A DNA stretch of 33,743 nucleotides from Eubacteriales bacterium (GTDB lineage Bacteria > Bacillota > Clostridia > Christensenellales > Aristaeellaceae), in assembly GCA_029218505.1 (NCBI GenBank), contig JAQXRL010000379.1, positions 1 through 33,743 on the forward strand, read 5' to 3'. The notes beneath the pieces were generated by a model, which was not told where the DNA came from, ran no database searches, and saw only the letters and a program-made list of their open reading frames with translations. Shown piece by piece: positions 1 to 8,723 of this stretch. The translations under genes were made by a program, and so were the position numbers. Each line of letters begins with the position of its first letter. Positions within the stretch are counted from its first letter, which is position 1.

Positions 1-5
1 TTCTC

Positions 6-968
6 TCAGCAGGTTTTGTTTACCTGGTTGGGAAGCGATTCTCCTGCCGCAAACTTCAAGATGGTATGAATCGCCGCGGAGGTCATCCGATGGAAGGCGT
101 CATCGCTCATGGAGGCGCTGTGCGGCGTCATAAAGCAGTTGTCCAGCTTGCGCAGAGGGCTTTCCGCGGGCAGCGGTTCCGTTTGGTAAACATCCAGGCC
201 TGCGCCCAACAACGTGCCATCAGCGAGTGCGGCGGCAAGAGCGTCTTCCTGCACAATTTCACCCCGGCTGGTGTTGATGAATATGGCGCCTGGCTTCAGT
301 TTATGGAACATAGCGAGATCAAACATATTCCGGCTTTCTTCCGTCAAGGGCAAATGCAGGCTCAAAACGTCGGCATGGGCCAATACAGCGTCCAGATCCG
401 CGAGTTCCACATGCAAATCTGCTGCGGCAACGCGATTGGGATACGGGTCGCAGGCCAGAATACGTCCCGCAATGGGACGGATCATCCGGGCGAAGATTCG
501 GGCGATGTTTCCGAAGCCTACCAGGCCCACGGTGCAGCCGGACAAGTCCACGGACTTGACGCCGGTTGCCCAACGGTCGGAGTGCATGTTGGCGTTGCAA
601 AGCCCTGCGTTTCTGGCCACGGCCATGGTAAGCATCAGGGTATGTTCCGCCACGGCGTTGGCGTTGGCGCCGGGGGTGTTTGCCACGGCGATGCCAAGCT
701 CGCCGGCGGCACGGATATCCACCCGGTCATAGCCTACGCCCAGGCGTACGATCAGTCGGAGTCCTGCGCTTTTCAACGCTTCCAGCACCGTTCGGGGAAA
801 ATACTCCCCGGAAGCGATGATCCAGGGATAGCCGGATAGCTGGCGGATGACGTCCGATGAATCGGTTTGCACGGGCTGCTTGTAGTCCACGCGGAAACCT
901 GCCTTTCGCAAAAGATCGTATTCATCGGGGCAATCCTGGGGATTGTACATGGTTGCGATCGCGTTCAT
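6..968 (-). CDS. D-isomer-specific 2-hydroxyacid dehydrogenase (phosphoglycerate dehydrogenase-like), NAD-binding
   Basis: 320 aa ORF with VGLVGFGNIARIFARM Rossmann motif, INTSRGEIVQEDAL and GAGLDVYQTEPLP signatures; last gene of a four-gene minus-strand cluster within the window. Confidence 0.92.
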   Translation of the reverse strand: MNAIATMYNPQDCPDEYDLLRKAGFRVDYKQPVQTDSSDVIRQLSGYPWIIASGEYFPRTVLEALKSAGLRLIVRLGVGYDRVDIRAAGELGIAVANTPGANANAVAEHTLMLTMAVARNAGLCNANMHSDRWATGVKSVDLSGCTVGLVGFGNIARIFARMIRPIAGRILACDPYPNRVAAADLHVELADLDAVLAHADVLSLHLPLTEESRNMFDLAMFHKLKPGAIFINTSRGEIVQEDALAAALADGTLLGAGLDVYQTEPLPAESPLRKLDNCFMTPHSASMSDDAFHRMTSAAIHTILKFAAGESLPNQVNKTC

Positions 969-969
969 G

Positions 970-985
970 AAAGGAGCGCTCCTTT
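970..985. repeat. 16-nt perfect palindrome AAAGGAGCGCTCCTTT containing the Shine-Dalgarno of the downstream minus-strand gene
   Basis: Read directly; lies between the aldolase stop (990) and the dehydrogenase start (968). Confidence 0.8.
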
Positions 986-989
986 GCGG

Positions 990-1763
990 TTATTGAATGC
1001 GGCGAAGTTCATCCATCGTTTCCTGGTAGCCGCGCAGATAGAATTGCAAATCGGAAGCCGTCCACAGCACGTTTGCGCCCATGGCGCGATAATGCGTGGC
1101 GTCGGCGGCGTCGTTGCAGAAAATACCGCAGGATTTTCCGTGCTTGCGGCAAATGTCGAATGTCCTTTGGATGGCGGCTTGCGCCGCTTCGCTCTTGGAA
1201 TTCATGGGCGTGCCCAGCATCACGGAAAGGTCGTTTGGCCCAATGATTACTGCGGACAGGAAATCGCCGTACTGATTCAGCATGCTTTCCAGATTGTCTA
1301 CGCCCTTTTGGCTTTCAATCTGAATCATGACAAAACGGCTTTTCTGGAAAGTTTGGAAATCCTCGCCGGCGCGAAATTGGCCGTAACCTCCGGCTCCCTT
1401 GCGGCCGATCGGCCCAAACCATACGGCATCCACCACCGTGCGCAGTTGTTCCAGCGTTTCCACGCGGGGAATCATCACGCCGTCCGCGCCCATATCAATG
1501 GCCTTGGCGATGAGGTGGTATTGGCTGTCCTGTACGCGCACAAAACTTGGCATGCCCAGCATCCGACAGGTGTGCAGCATGGGAATAACGTTCTGCGTGT
1601 CGAAGCGGCCGTGTTCTGCGTCCATCAGGATAAAATCCAATTCCGGATGGAGCATTTTTTCCAACAACAGCGGTTCGTCCAGCATAATCATGGTGGTACC
1701 CTGGATCTTGGCGCAGGAAGCAAATTTTTCCTGCAAAGACTCGTAACGATTCATGGCGTTCAT
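990..1763 (-). CDS. HpcH/HpaI-family aldolase (2-keto-3-deoxy acid aldolase-like)
   Basis: Protein with FILMDAEHGRFD, GADGVMIPRVET and VIIGPNDLSVMLG motifs of the HpaI class II aldolase family; start chosen at MNAMNRYESL, ORF track extends to 1802. Confidence 0.9.
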   Translation of the reverse strand: MNAMNRYESLQEKFASCAKIQGTTMIMLDEPLLLEKMLHPELDFILMDAEHGRFDTQNVIPMLHTCRMLGMPSFVRVQDSQYHLIAKAIDMGADGVMIPRVETLEQLRTVVDAVWFGPIGRKGAGGYGQFRAGEDFQTFQKSRFVMIQIESQKGVDNLESMLNQYGDFLSAVIIGPNDLSVMLGTPMNSKSEAAQAAIQRTFDICRKHGKSCGIFCNDAADATHYRAMGANVLWTASDLQFYLRGYQETMDELRRIQ

Positions 1764-1771
1764 CTCACATT

Positions 1772-2836
1772 CTATACGTTTTTGTTTTCCAATCCTGCGC
1801 AAAAGGGAATGCCGGTTCTCCGGGCGGATTCATGCAGCGCGGCCAGGGTGGAATCCGGCAAATCAACGCCTTCCGCCCGGGCCAGAGCTTCCCGTTCCTG
1901 TTCCAATTGACCGGGAAACAGAACGCGATCCGCGCCAGGGGCAGGCTTGGCGTTGATCAATTCATCCACCAAGTGCTCCACGCGCTGCGCCAAATTCTGA
2001 CCGGGATGCAAAAGATCCGGGTTTACGGCCAGAAACATATGGCCCACGTCGCCTGTGCTGTTGGGGTCGCAATTCCATGCATGAATGTTTTCCAGGGATG
2101 CCGCGCCGGACAAAAGGCCTGCAAAGCATTCCACCATGACGCTGAGGGAAAAACCCTTGTGCCCGCCAAAGGGCATAAGCGCTCCGCCCAGGTCGTACTG
2201 GTTTGGGTCGGTGGTGTCATTGCCCAACGGATCCTTTAGCCAGCCGATGGGAATGGGCTTGCCCTCCTGGGCGCACATGGAAATCTTCCCGGCGGCTACG
2301 GCGCTCATGGCTGCGTCGAAGCATACAAAGCGGTGTCTGCCGGCAGGCGCAGCATAAGAAAAAGGGTTGTTGCCGATGATGCGCCCGGCGCTGCTTGGCG
2401 CGGCCATGATGACGTCGCCGGTGGACATAACCATGGACAGAAAGCCACAATCGGCCATGGTGGAGGCGTAGTATCCGCATGCGCCGTGATGATGGCTGTT
2501 GCAAACGTTTACCATGGCAATTCCGGCGGTTCGAGCCTTTTCCATGGCCAACGTGGTGGCATACACGGATGCCGGAATGCCCAAACCGCGGTCCGCGTTT
2601 ACGGCGGCATAGGACGGGCCTTCCGCGGTGATAAACGGATGGGCGTCTGCGTTCACGCCGCCGGTCTGCAGGCATTTTACATATCCGATGAGCCGCACCA
2701 ACCCATGGGAATGAATTCCCCGCAGGTCGGCGTTTACCAGCGCATCGGCAGTCGTCCTGGCGTCCTTGGCGCAGACGCCGCAAACTTCCAACGTCCGCGC
2801 GCAATATTCGGACAATGCTTCGGGACAATACTTCAT
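1772..2836 (-). CDS. Ldh2-type malate/L-lactate/ureidoglycolate dehydrogenase family oxidoreductase
   Basis: MKYCPEALSEYC...DLRGIHSHGLVRL..., NSHHHGACGYY, IIGNNPFSYAAP and GGHKGFSLSVMVE motifs; start ATG at 2836 overlaps the upstream stop as ATGA. Confidence 0.9.
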   Translation of the reverse strand: MKYCPEALSEYCARTLEVCGVCAKDARTTADALVNADLRGIHSHGLVRLIGYVKCLQTGGVNADAHPFITAEGPSYAAVNADRGLGIPASVYATTLAMEKARTAGIAMVNVCNSHHHGACGYYASTMADCGFLSMVMSTGDVIMAAPSSAGRIIGNNPFSYAAPAGRHRFVCFDAAMSAVAAGKISMCAQEGKPIPIGWLKDPLGNDTTDPNQYDLGGALMPFGGHKGFSLSVMVECFAGLLSGAASLENIHAWNCDPNSTGDVGHMFLAVNPDLLHPGQNLAQRVEHLVDELINAKPAPGADRVLFPGQLEQEREALARAEGVDLPDSTLAALHESARRTGIPFCAGLENKNV

Positions 2837-3630
2837 CTTTCGTCTGCCTCCTGCCTTAACAAATCTTCCAGACGCGCTTCGCAGGACGTCAGGAATCGGT
2901 TCCATTCGCCGGAATCCACAAAAGGATTGCTGCCGGCGCGCATGCGGGAGATTTTCCCTTCCGTATCGTTCTGGTCGGGGTGGTTTCCCAGCACAATGTC
3001 CACGTGCTCTCTGGCCAGGCGGTGCAATCCTTCCCGAAACTGATCGCGCAAGGTTCGGGGAAGACCATAGGAGTCCAGAAACTTTCGGGACAGGCTGTTG
3101 ACGCCCACGCCGCCATGCATGGCGGCGACCATGGGCGTGCCATGCACAGATGTGTTCACAAACAGGGCATATGTGCCTTCCGTGTGGCCCGGCGCATGGA
3201 CGCAGCGGATGGTTTTACCGCCCAGCTGCAGGACGTCTCCATCCGAGAACAGGATGTCCGGCGTAAAACACTCCGCCGGCGCAAGTTCCAGTTCCTTTGC
3301 CCAGGAAAGATCGCGCTTTCCGGTGACGATATCCGCGTCCTCTCTGCCGATGAGCGATTTTGCACCCGTTTTCCGCAAAAGCTCGGCGGTGCTGCCGTAA
3401 TGATCGATGTGTCCATGACTGTGCAGAATGTATTTCACGTCCATGATGTCCAATCCCAGCGCTTTCATGTTTGCGGCAATGCCGTCCAGCATGCCGGGAT
3501 AACCGGTGTCCAGCAAAATCAAGCCATCTTTCGCAACAATGCAATGCGACGATACGGGCGTTCCGCCCACAAACGCAATGTCATCCGTCAACATGGCCGG
3601 AGGAATATCCGGCTTCCATTCTTTCTGCAT
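2833..3630 (-). CDS. MBL-fold metallohydrolase
   Basis: HSHGHIDHYGS metal-binding motif and APGHTEGTYALF; start set at MQKEWKPDIPP with GAGGGG SD just upstream; first gene of the minus-strand operon. Confidence 0.88.
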   Translation of the reverse strand: MQKEWKPDIPPAMLTDDIAFVGGTPVSSHCIVAKDGLILLDTGYPGMLDGIAANMKALGLDIMDVKYILHSHGHIDHYGSTAELLRKTGAKSLIGREDADIVTGKRDLSWAKELELAPAECFTPDILFSDGDVLQLGGKTIRCVHAPGHTEGTYALFVNTSVHGTPMVAAMHGGVGVNSLSRKFLDSYGLPRTLRDQFREGLHRLAREHVDIVLGNHPDQNDTEGKISRMRAGSNPFVDSGEWNRFLTSCEARLEDLLRQEADER

Positions 3631-3652
3631 CAAACCCCTCGCTTTCGTAACA

Positions 3653-3681
3653 ATTATACACCAGATCGGCAAAATGTGCAA
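3653..3681 (-). promoter_or_regulatory. Putative promoter of the minus-strand catabolic operon (-10 TATAAT; weak -35 TTGCAC overlapping an operator)
   Basis: Reverse complement of ATTATA at 3653-3658; GTGCAA at 3676-3681; 17 nt spacer. Confidence 0.6.
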
Positions 3682-3690
3682 TCGATTGCA
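3677..3690. promoter_or_regulatory. LacI-family/cre-type operator TGCAATCGATTGCA (perfect palindrome)
   Basis: 14-nt perfect inverted repeat with central CG; also matches the CcpA cre consensus TGNAANCGNTNNCA. Confidence 0.75.
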
Positions 3691-3766
3691 TATGTTAAAT
3701 AATTCGCACGGATACCGGACAAACAAGGCGATTGAAACTTCTCGAAAAATTGTTCCAAAATGCGGA

Positions 3767-3796
3767 TTGACAGGGGAATGGGTTGTAGGATATAAT
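3767..3796 (+). promoter_or_regulatory. SigA-type promoter TTGACA-N18-TATAAT for the GH36-like gene
   Basis: Consensus hexamers at 3767-3772 and 3791-3796. Confidence 0.85.
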
Positions 3797-3799
3797 TGT

Positions 3800-3813
3800 G
3801 GCAATCGGTTGCA
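3800..3813. promoter_or_regulatory. LacI-family/cre-like operator GGCAATCGGTTGCA just downstream of the -10
   Basis: Same core as sites at 3677 and 7169; overlaps the expected transcription start. Confidence 0.72.
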
Positions 3814-3836
3814 TGACGTTATTCAAACATGGAGGG

Positions 3837-5846
3837 ATGAAAATGCTGCTTGCGGATTTCTTTCAACGGTATTTTGAAGAAGGGATGCCCTGTTCATTCC
3901 ATTATGATCATCAACCGGCAGCGGCGGGATTTGGGCCGCTGACCCGGGACGAAGCGTCGGATGGAGACGGTTTTTTGGCCTATCGCCGTACGTTCAAGGA
4001 GGAAGCGGGAAATTTTGCCGCCGTGCTGAAAATCCGAAAGTTTGACGTTGCGGTGGAATGGTGGCTGGAAATGACGGGCACGGGCCTGTATGACAGCGAT
4101 CTTGTGGATGAATTGCGCTATGCGGACATTACCCTGCGGTGTGCGGATGCCTACCACAGCAGTGCGTGGAAGTTTCCCAGATTTCACTGGGCGCATGGTT
4201 CTCTGGCGCAGGAAGACGATTTTCAGCCGGTATGTCAGAACTTTTGCCCCGAGAGCAGGCATGTGCTGGAATGTGGCGGCGGCAGAAGCTCCTCCGGATG
4301 CATGCCGTATTTCAATTTGCAGATGGACGAAGGAAAGGGATGCGTGTTTGCCATTGGATGGAGCGGTCAGTGGCGGGCCACGATGGATTGCCAGCGGATA
4401 GACAACCGGCCCGTGCGGTTTACTGCGGAGATGGACGATGCCTGTTTCCGGGTGCAATCGGGCGAGACGTTGGTGCTTCCCAAGATGATGGCCATGCCCT
4501 GGGAGGGCGAATTGGTGGAGAGCTTCAACGCCTGGCGCAGATTGATCAAATGGAACATCCTGCCGAAGTACGATGGAAAGCCGCTGGAGGGCTATGTGCT
4601 GTTGCGTTCCTGGGGCGGTTTGACGCCGGAGATTCATCAGGCGAAGTTTGCCAACGTAAAAAAGCATCGGCTGAATGCGGAATTGTATCAAATTGACGCG
4701 GGCTGGCATGGCGACGAAACCACCCCGCAAAGCAAAAATTATTATTTTGATCTGTGGGGAAAGACGGTGGGCATTTGGAAACCCCTGCCTGCGCTGTATC
4801 CAGATGGATTTGGTTCGATGAACCGGGATTGCCGGGATGCGGGCATGGGCTTTTGCATTTGGTTTGAGCCGGAGCGCATGCCCAGTTGGAACAAGATGGT
4901 TTCCCAGCACCGGGAGTATTTTGTGGGGCCCAAATTGCCGGATCGCCCGAATCATGGCGAATTGTGGAATGCTTCCTTCAACATGATGGTAAATCTGGGA
5001 TATGAACCCGCCAGGGAATGGCTGTTGGGCGAGCTATCCAAGGTGATCGAAGATTCCCACATGGAAGTTTTTCGCATTGATTTCAATTACGAGCCGTTGG
5101 GGTTCTGGAAATACAACGACGCGATGGATCGCAGGGGCGTTTCCGAAATCAAGTATGTCAACGGCTGTTATGCCATGCTGGACGCCCTTTTGCAACGGCA
5201 CCCCGGGTTGAAGATCGACAACTGCGCCAGTGGCGGACGCCGTCTGGACTATCGCATGTTCCGGCGCAGCATTCCCATGATCTGCCGCAGCGACTATTTC
5301 TGCGGGCAGGATAACGAACCGGATCCCAAGCAGTGCCATACATACGGATTGTCCATGTGGACGCCATGCCATGCGGATTCCCTGGGATCCTGTATCGGCC
5401 ATACGCCGGAATGCATGGATACCTATCGCGTGCGCAGCAGCATGTGCTCTGGCGTGGGCATGACTGCGCCCTGGTGGGACATGAAGGAAGAAGAAGCCGC
5501 CTGGTATCGCAAGACGTTGGCGGACGCCAAGCGCGTTCGGGAATATATTTCGGAGGATTTCTATCCGCTCACGGGATATTCCCTCAGTCCGCTGGACTGG
5601 ATGGCGTGGCAAACAAATGCGCCCGCGACAGGCAAGGGCATGATTATGGCGTTTCGACGGGAAAAAAGCGGCGTTCGGGAAAACGCCTTTGCGCTGCATG
5701 GCATCGATCAAAGCGCCGAATATCGCCTGGAGGACATGGATTCCGGCGATTTAGGCGTAGTTTCCGGCAAAGAATTGGCGGAAGGCTACGTCGTGGCAAT
5801 TCCGGAAAAGCGCATGTGCCGGATACTGTTCTACGAAAAGCTTTGA
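3837..5846 (+). CDS. GH36-like glycoside hydrolase (alpha-galactosidase superfamily)
   Basis: QIDAGWHGD, GMGFCIWFEPERM, FRIDFNYEP (candidate nucleophile), IDNCASGGRRLDYRM, ICRSDYFC (candidate acid/base); start MKMLLADFF after GGAGGG SD. Confidence 0.8.
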   Translation: MKMLLADFFQRYFEEGMPCSFHYDHQPAAAGFGPLTRDEASDGDGFLAYRRTFKEEAGNFAAVLKIRKFDVAVEWWLEMTGTGLYDSDLVDELRYADITLRCADAYHSSAWKFPRFHWAHGSLAQEDDFQPVCQNFCPESRHVLECGGGRSSSGCMPYFNLQMDEGKGCVFAIGWSGQWRATMDCQRIDNRPVRFTAEMDDACFRVQSGETLVLPKMMAMPWEGELVESFNAWRRLIKWNILPKYDGKPLEGYVLLRSWGGLTPEIHQAKFANVKKHRLNAELYQIDAGWHGDETTPQSKNYYFDLWGKTVGIWKPLPALYPDGFGSMNRDCRDAGMGFCIWFEPERMPSWNKMVSQHREYFVGPKLPDRPNHGELWNASFNMMVNLGYEPAREWLLGELSKVIEDSHMEVFRIDFNYEPLGFWKYNDAMDRRGVSEIKYVNGCYAMLDALLQRHPGLKIDNCASGGRRLDYRMFRRSIPMICRSDYFCGQDNEPDPKQCHTYGLSMWTPCHADSLGSCIGHTPECMDTYRVRSSMCSGVGMTAPWWDMKEEEAAWYRKTLADAKRVREYISEDFYPLTGYSLSPLDWMAWQTNAPATGKGMIMAFRREKSGVRENAFALHGIDQSAEYRLEDMDSGDLGVVSGKELAEGYVVAIPEKRMCRILFYEKL

Positions 5847-5860
5847 GAAGCGGTTCCGGA

Positions 5861-5899
5861 AAAACGCTGCCGTTCTCCCGAAAGAGACGGCAGCGTTTT
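5861..5899. terminator. Bidirectional rho-independent terminator between convergent GH36-like gene and lacI-type gene
   Basis: Perfect 13-bp inverted repeat AAAACGCTGCCGT / ACGGCAGCGTTTT; overlaps the stop codon of the minus-strand gene. Confidence 0.88.
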
Positions 5900-6950
5900 A
5901 CGGTTGTTGTTTGTCCTCAAACAGGGAAAGATTGCTGCGCATGACGATTTGAGGGTTGGATTGCAAAATATGGGGAATTTCGGCGTTTTCCACGATGTGA
6001 CGGTACAAATTCGTGAATGCGTTTTTTCCTTGGCGGAAAGGGTCTTGATAAATGGTGGCGGAAACCACGCCGCTACGGATATAGGCATTCAATTGTTCGA
6101 AGGTGTCCGATGTCACCAGCGCCACTTTGCCCGCCAGATTGTGCTTCTCCAGGTATTCGCAAATGGGAATGGAATTCGCGGAACTGACATAGATGCCATC
6201 GATGTCATCGCGGGTGGAAAAAGCCTCTTCCACCAGGCGCTGGGCAAACGCGGGCATGTCCATGGTGTCGTAATTCTGCAAAAGGGTAAGCCCTTCCCGG
6301 GGACACGCGCTGGAAAAAGACAGAAACAGTTGCTGATGGATCGGGCTGGACATGCTGCCTGTAAAAATTACCACGTTTTTGCGCGGACGATGGATCAATG
6401 CGCTGAGCAATTCCGCCGCGATTTCTCCAATCATGCGGGTGTTGCTGGTAGAATTGAACAGGCGCTTGCTGGCGGGAAGGTCGTTGTGCAACGTTACCAC
6501 CGGAATGCCCGCATCCACCAATTCGTTGATTTTGAACACTGCGTCCTGATCGTAAATACCATGCAGAATCACGCCGTCGCAACCGGTTTCACGAAATTCA
6601 TTCAAAACCTGCGTCCATCGTTCTCCAATATCGTTTCCGGGGGAAAGCATGCGCACGTCCGCGGTGACTTTTTGCCATGCCAATTCCCGTTCCGCCGTCA
6701 AAATGCCGTTATACATGGCCTCATAAAAGGCGGGAATGCGGTTCACAATGGTGACGCCGATGCGGATATCCTGCCGGGAAAGCCTTGCGGCCGCGCGATT
6801 GGGCGAAAAACCGTATTTTCTTGCCGCAGCCAGAATGCGCGCGCGCTTCTCTGGACTCAAACGGGAAGTGGGATTGAATGCACGGCTCACCGTAGACGCG
6901 GATACTTCCAGCTCTTCTGCCAGGGTATAGATCGTGATTTTTTTGTTCAT
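5898..6950 (-). CDS. LacI-family transcriptional regulator
   Basis: N-terminal HTH ITIYTLAEELEVSASTVSRAFNPTSRLSPEKRARILAAARKYGFSPN followed by a periplasmic-binding-like domain. Confidence 0.95.
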   Translation of the reverse strand: MNKKITIYTLAEELEVSASTVSRAFNPTSRLSPEKRARILAAARKYGFSPNRAAARLSRQDIRIGVTIVNRIPAFYEAMYNGILTAERELAWQKVTADVRMLSPGNDIGERWTQVLNEFRETGCDGVILHGIYDQDAVFKINELVDAGIPVVTLHNDLPASKRLFNSTSNTRMIGEIAAELLSALIHRPRKNVVIFTGSMSSPIHQQLFLSFSSACPREGLTLLQNYDTMDMPAFAQRLVEEAFSTRDDIDGIYVSSANSIPICEYLEKHNLAGKVALVTSDTFEQLNAYIRSGVVSATIYQDPFRQGKNAFTNLYRHIVENAEIPHILQSNPQIVMRSNLSLFEDKQQP

Positions 6951-6993
6951 GCGCTGCTCCTGTCCTGCTCACGGCATAAATCTCATGCTTTTC

Positions 6994-7023
6994 ATTATAT
7001 CAGGAAATGTTGCCAACTGTCAA
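6994..7023 (-). promoter_or_regulatory. SigA-type promoter TTGACA-N18-TATAAT for the LacI-family gene
   Basis: Reverse complements of TGTCAA (7018-7023) and ATTATA (6994-6999). Confidence 0.8.
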
Positions 7024-7133
7024 ATGCAATTTCTCGTGAAAAAATACGCAATTTCATGACGCAAACGCACAATTCTATATCTTGAACATGGGGAAGACAT
7101 GGATTTTGTGTTGAATTTATTTTTGGGATTGTA

Positions 7134-7162
7134 TTGACAACGGATTGCGAAGATGATATAAT
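7134..7162 (+). promoter_or_regulatory. SigA-type promoter TTGACA-N17-TATAAT for the ABC transporter operon
   Basis: Consensus hexamers at 7134-7139 and 7157-7162. Confidence 0.87.
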
Positions 7163-7168
7163 CACTCG

Positions 7169-7182
7169 TGAAATCGGTTGCA
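7169..7182. promoter_or_regulatory. LacI-family/cre-type operator TGAAATCGGTTGCA downstream of the -10
   Basis: Same core ATCGGTTGCA as 3800; full match to cre consensus TGNAANCGNTNNCA. Confidence 0.75.
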
Positions 7183-7253
7183 AGGCCCGGAAGGTACCTC
7201 TGGAACGCGCAATCGAGGGAACGAAAAAATCGGAAGGAAAGAAGGACGGAATT

Positions 7254-8561
7254 ATGCGTAGGATTCTATCGATGCTGTTGTGCTTGGCGATGCTGTGCGT
7301 TCTGTGTGCCGGCGCGGCGGTTGCGGAGGGTGAGAAAAAGCAATTCGAGATCTGGCTGCCTGCGAATACCCAGCCCACTGAGGAATACAACGAGATGTGG
7401 TATTACCTGATCAACGGGTTTCAGACGGCATATCCCGACTACGAAGTGATCGTGACGCCCATCGGCGAAAACTCCGATGATGCGAACGCCAAATGGCAGA
7501 TGGCCGCGGCGTCAAACAATCTTCCGGACATGCTGTATGCCTCCGTCGGATACGTAGACGACTGGGCCAACGCCGGCCTTTTGCTGAACCTGGAGGGCAA
7601 GCTGGATGCGGAAACCATGGAACGCTTTGTTGACGGCGCAGTGGAATACACGAATCAGTGGAATGAAGTTGAAGGCATCTACGGCCTGCCCACTCGCGCC
7701 GAGACGCAAGGGTGGTTCTTCAACACCGATTTGTTTGAACAGGTGGGGTTGGAAATTCCCACAACCTGGACGGAATGGATGAATTGCATCAATGTGTTCC
7801 TGGAGAACGGCATTCAGCCCATCCAACACGGCGGATTGGATATCTGGTCGATTTGGGGATATCACGCCATGTTCTGCAACTATGGCCTGGATTACGACAT
7901 GGCCATGCAGCTTCAGAATCGCGAACTGAAATTTGCGGATTGCGATGCCTTTGTAAAGACCTTTGAGCGCATTGCGGAAATGGCCGCAGCAGGCGCGTAC
8001 AACGACGACGTTGCCACCTTGAACGATTCTGTGGCGAACGCCCGCTTTGCCGCCGGCGAATGCGCCATGTACAACGGCTATGACACCAAGTACACGGCGT
8101 TTGTGGATATGCTGGCGACCGAAGAGAGCGACATCGCCAACCATTGCGTGTTCGGCTTTGGCCCGGACTTTGAGGACGGTCCGGAAGGCTATTGCGGTAT
8201 TCGCATGTACGGCTGGACGCTGATGTGTTCCAGCAAGCTGGAGCAGGATGCGGATTCTCTGGAAGCGGCTATGGCGTTTTTGAAGTACTTCTTCAGCGAG
8301 GAAGGCACGCAGATCGTTGAGCAGTATCAGGTTCCGGCTACCGAGTTCACGGTGCAGGATACGGAAGATCTGACCATGCTGGAGGCTTCCATCTATGAAT
8401 CCTATCTGGCGGATATTACGCCTGTTCCGGACAGCAACCAGGTCTGGTTTGATCAGTCCATCAAGCCCACCTATCGCAATGCTGTTACGGGTCTGATCTG
8501 CGGCACCCTGACCGTGGACGAGGCTCTGCGCATGATGCAGGACTGGGCCGACACCATGTAA
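7254..8561 (+). CDS. Extracellular sugar-binding protein of a CUT1-type ABC transporter
   Basis: Signal peptide MRRILSMLLCLAMLCVLCAGAAVA, then typical SBP sequence (WQMAAASNNLPDMLYAS...); followed by two permease genes. Confidence 0.92.
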   Translation: MRRILSMLLCLAMLCVLCAGAAVAEGEKKQFEIWLPANTQPTEEYNEMWYYLINGFQTAYPDYEVIVTPIGENSDDANAKWQMAAASNNLPDMLYASVGYVDDWANAGLLLNLEGKLDAETMERFVDGAVEYTNQWNEVEGIYGLPTRAETQGWFFNTDLFEQVGLEIPTTWTEWMNCINVFLENGIQPIQHGGLDIWSIWGYHAMFCNYGLDYDMAMQLQNRELKFADCDAFVKTFERIAEMAAAGAYNDDVATLNDSVANARFAAGECAMYNGYDTKYTAFVDMLATEESDIANHCVFGFGPDFEDGPEGYCGIRMYGWTLMCSSKLEQDADSLEAAMAFLKYFFSEEGTQIVEQYQVPATEFTVQDTEDLTMLEASIYESYLADITPVPDSNQVWFDQSIKPTYRNAVTGLICGTLTVDEALRMMQDWADTM

Positions 8562-8572
8562 TGAAAAACCCG

Positions 8573-8604
8573 GTTCGAGGCGTGCCGGAAGGCGCGCCTC
8601 GAAC
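8573..8604. repeat. Intercistronic hairpin, 14-bp stem with GGAA tetraloop
   Basis: GTTCGAGGCGTGCC-GGAA-GGCGCGCCTCGAAC, one G-U wobble; lies between SBP and permease genes. Confidence 0.85.
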
Positions 8605-8723
8605 GATTTCCCGGCAAATGATTTTCAAGGATGGGAAAAACCGCGGACGGGCCGCGTGCGATTGCCTGTCTGGTGGGCAGAATTCGCAGGGGTTCGGCGA
8701 TCATTCTTCCAAGGAGTGGTTTT

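Noticed and set aside
6994-7023. GTTGGCAAC within the lacI-type promoter spacer as an autoregulatory operator
   Set aside because: Odd-centred short repeat lacking the central CG and flanks of the three better sites.
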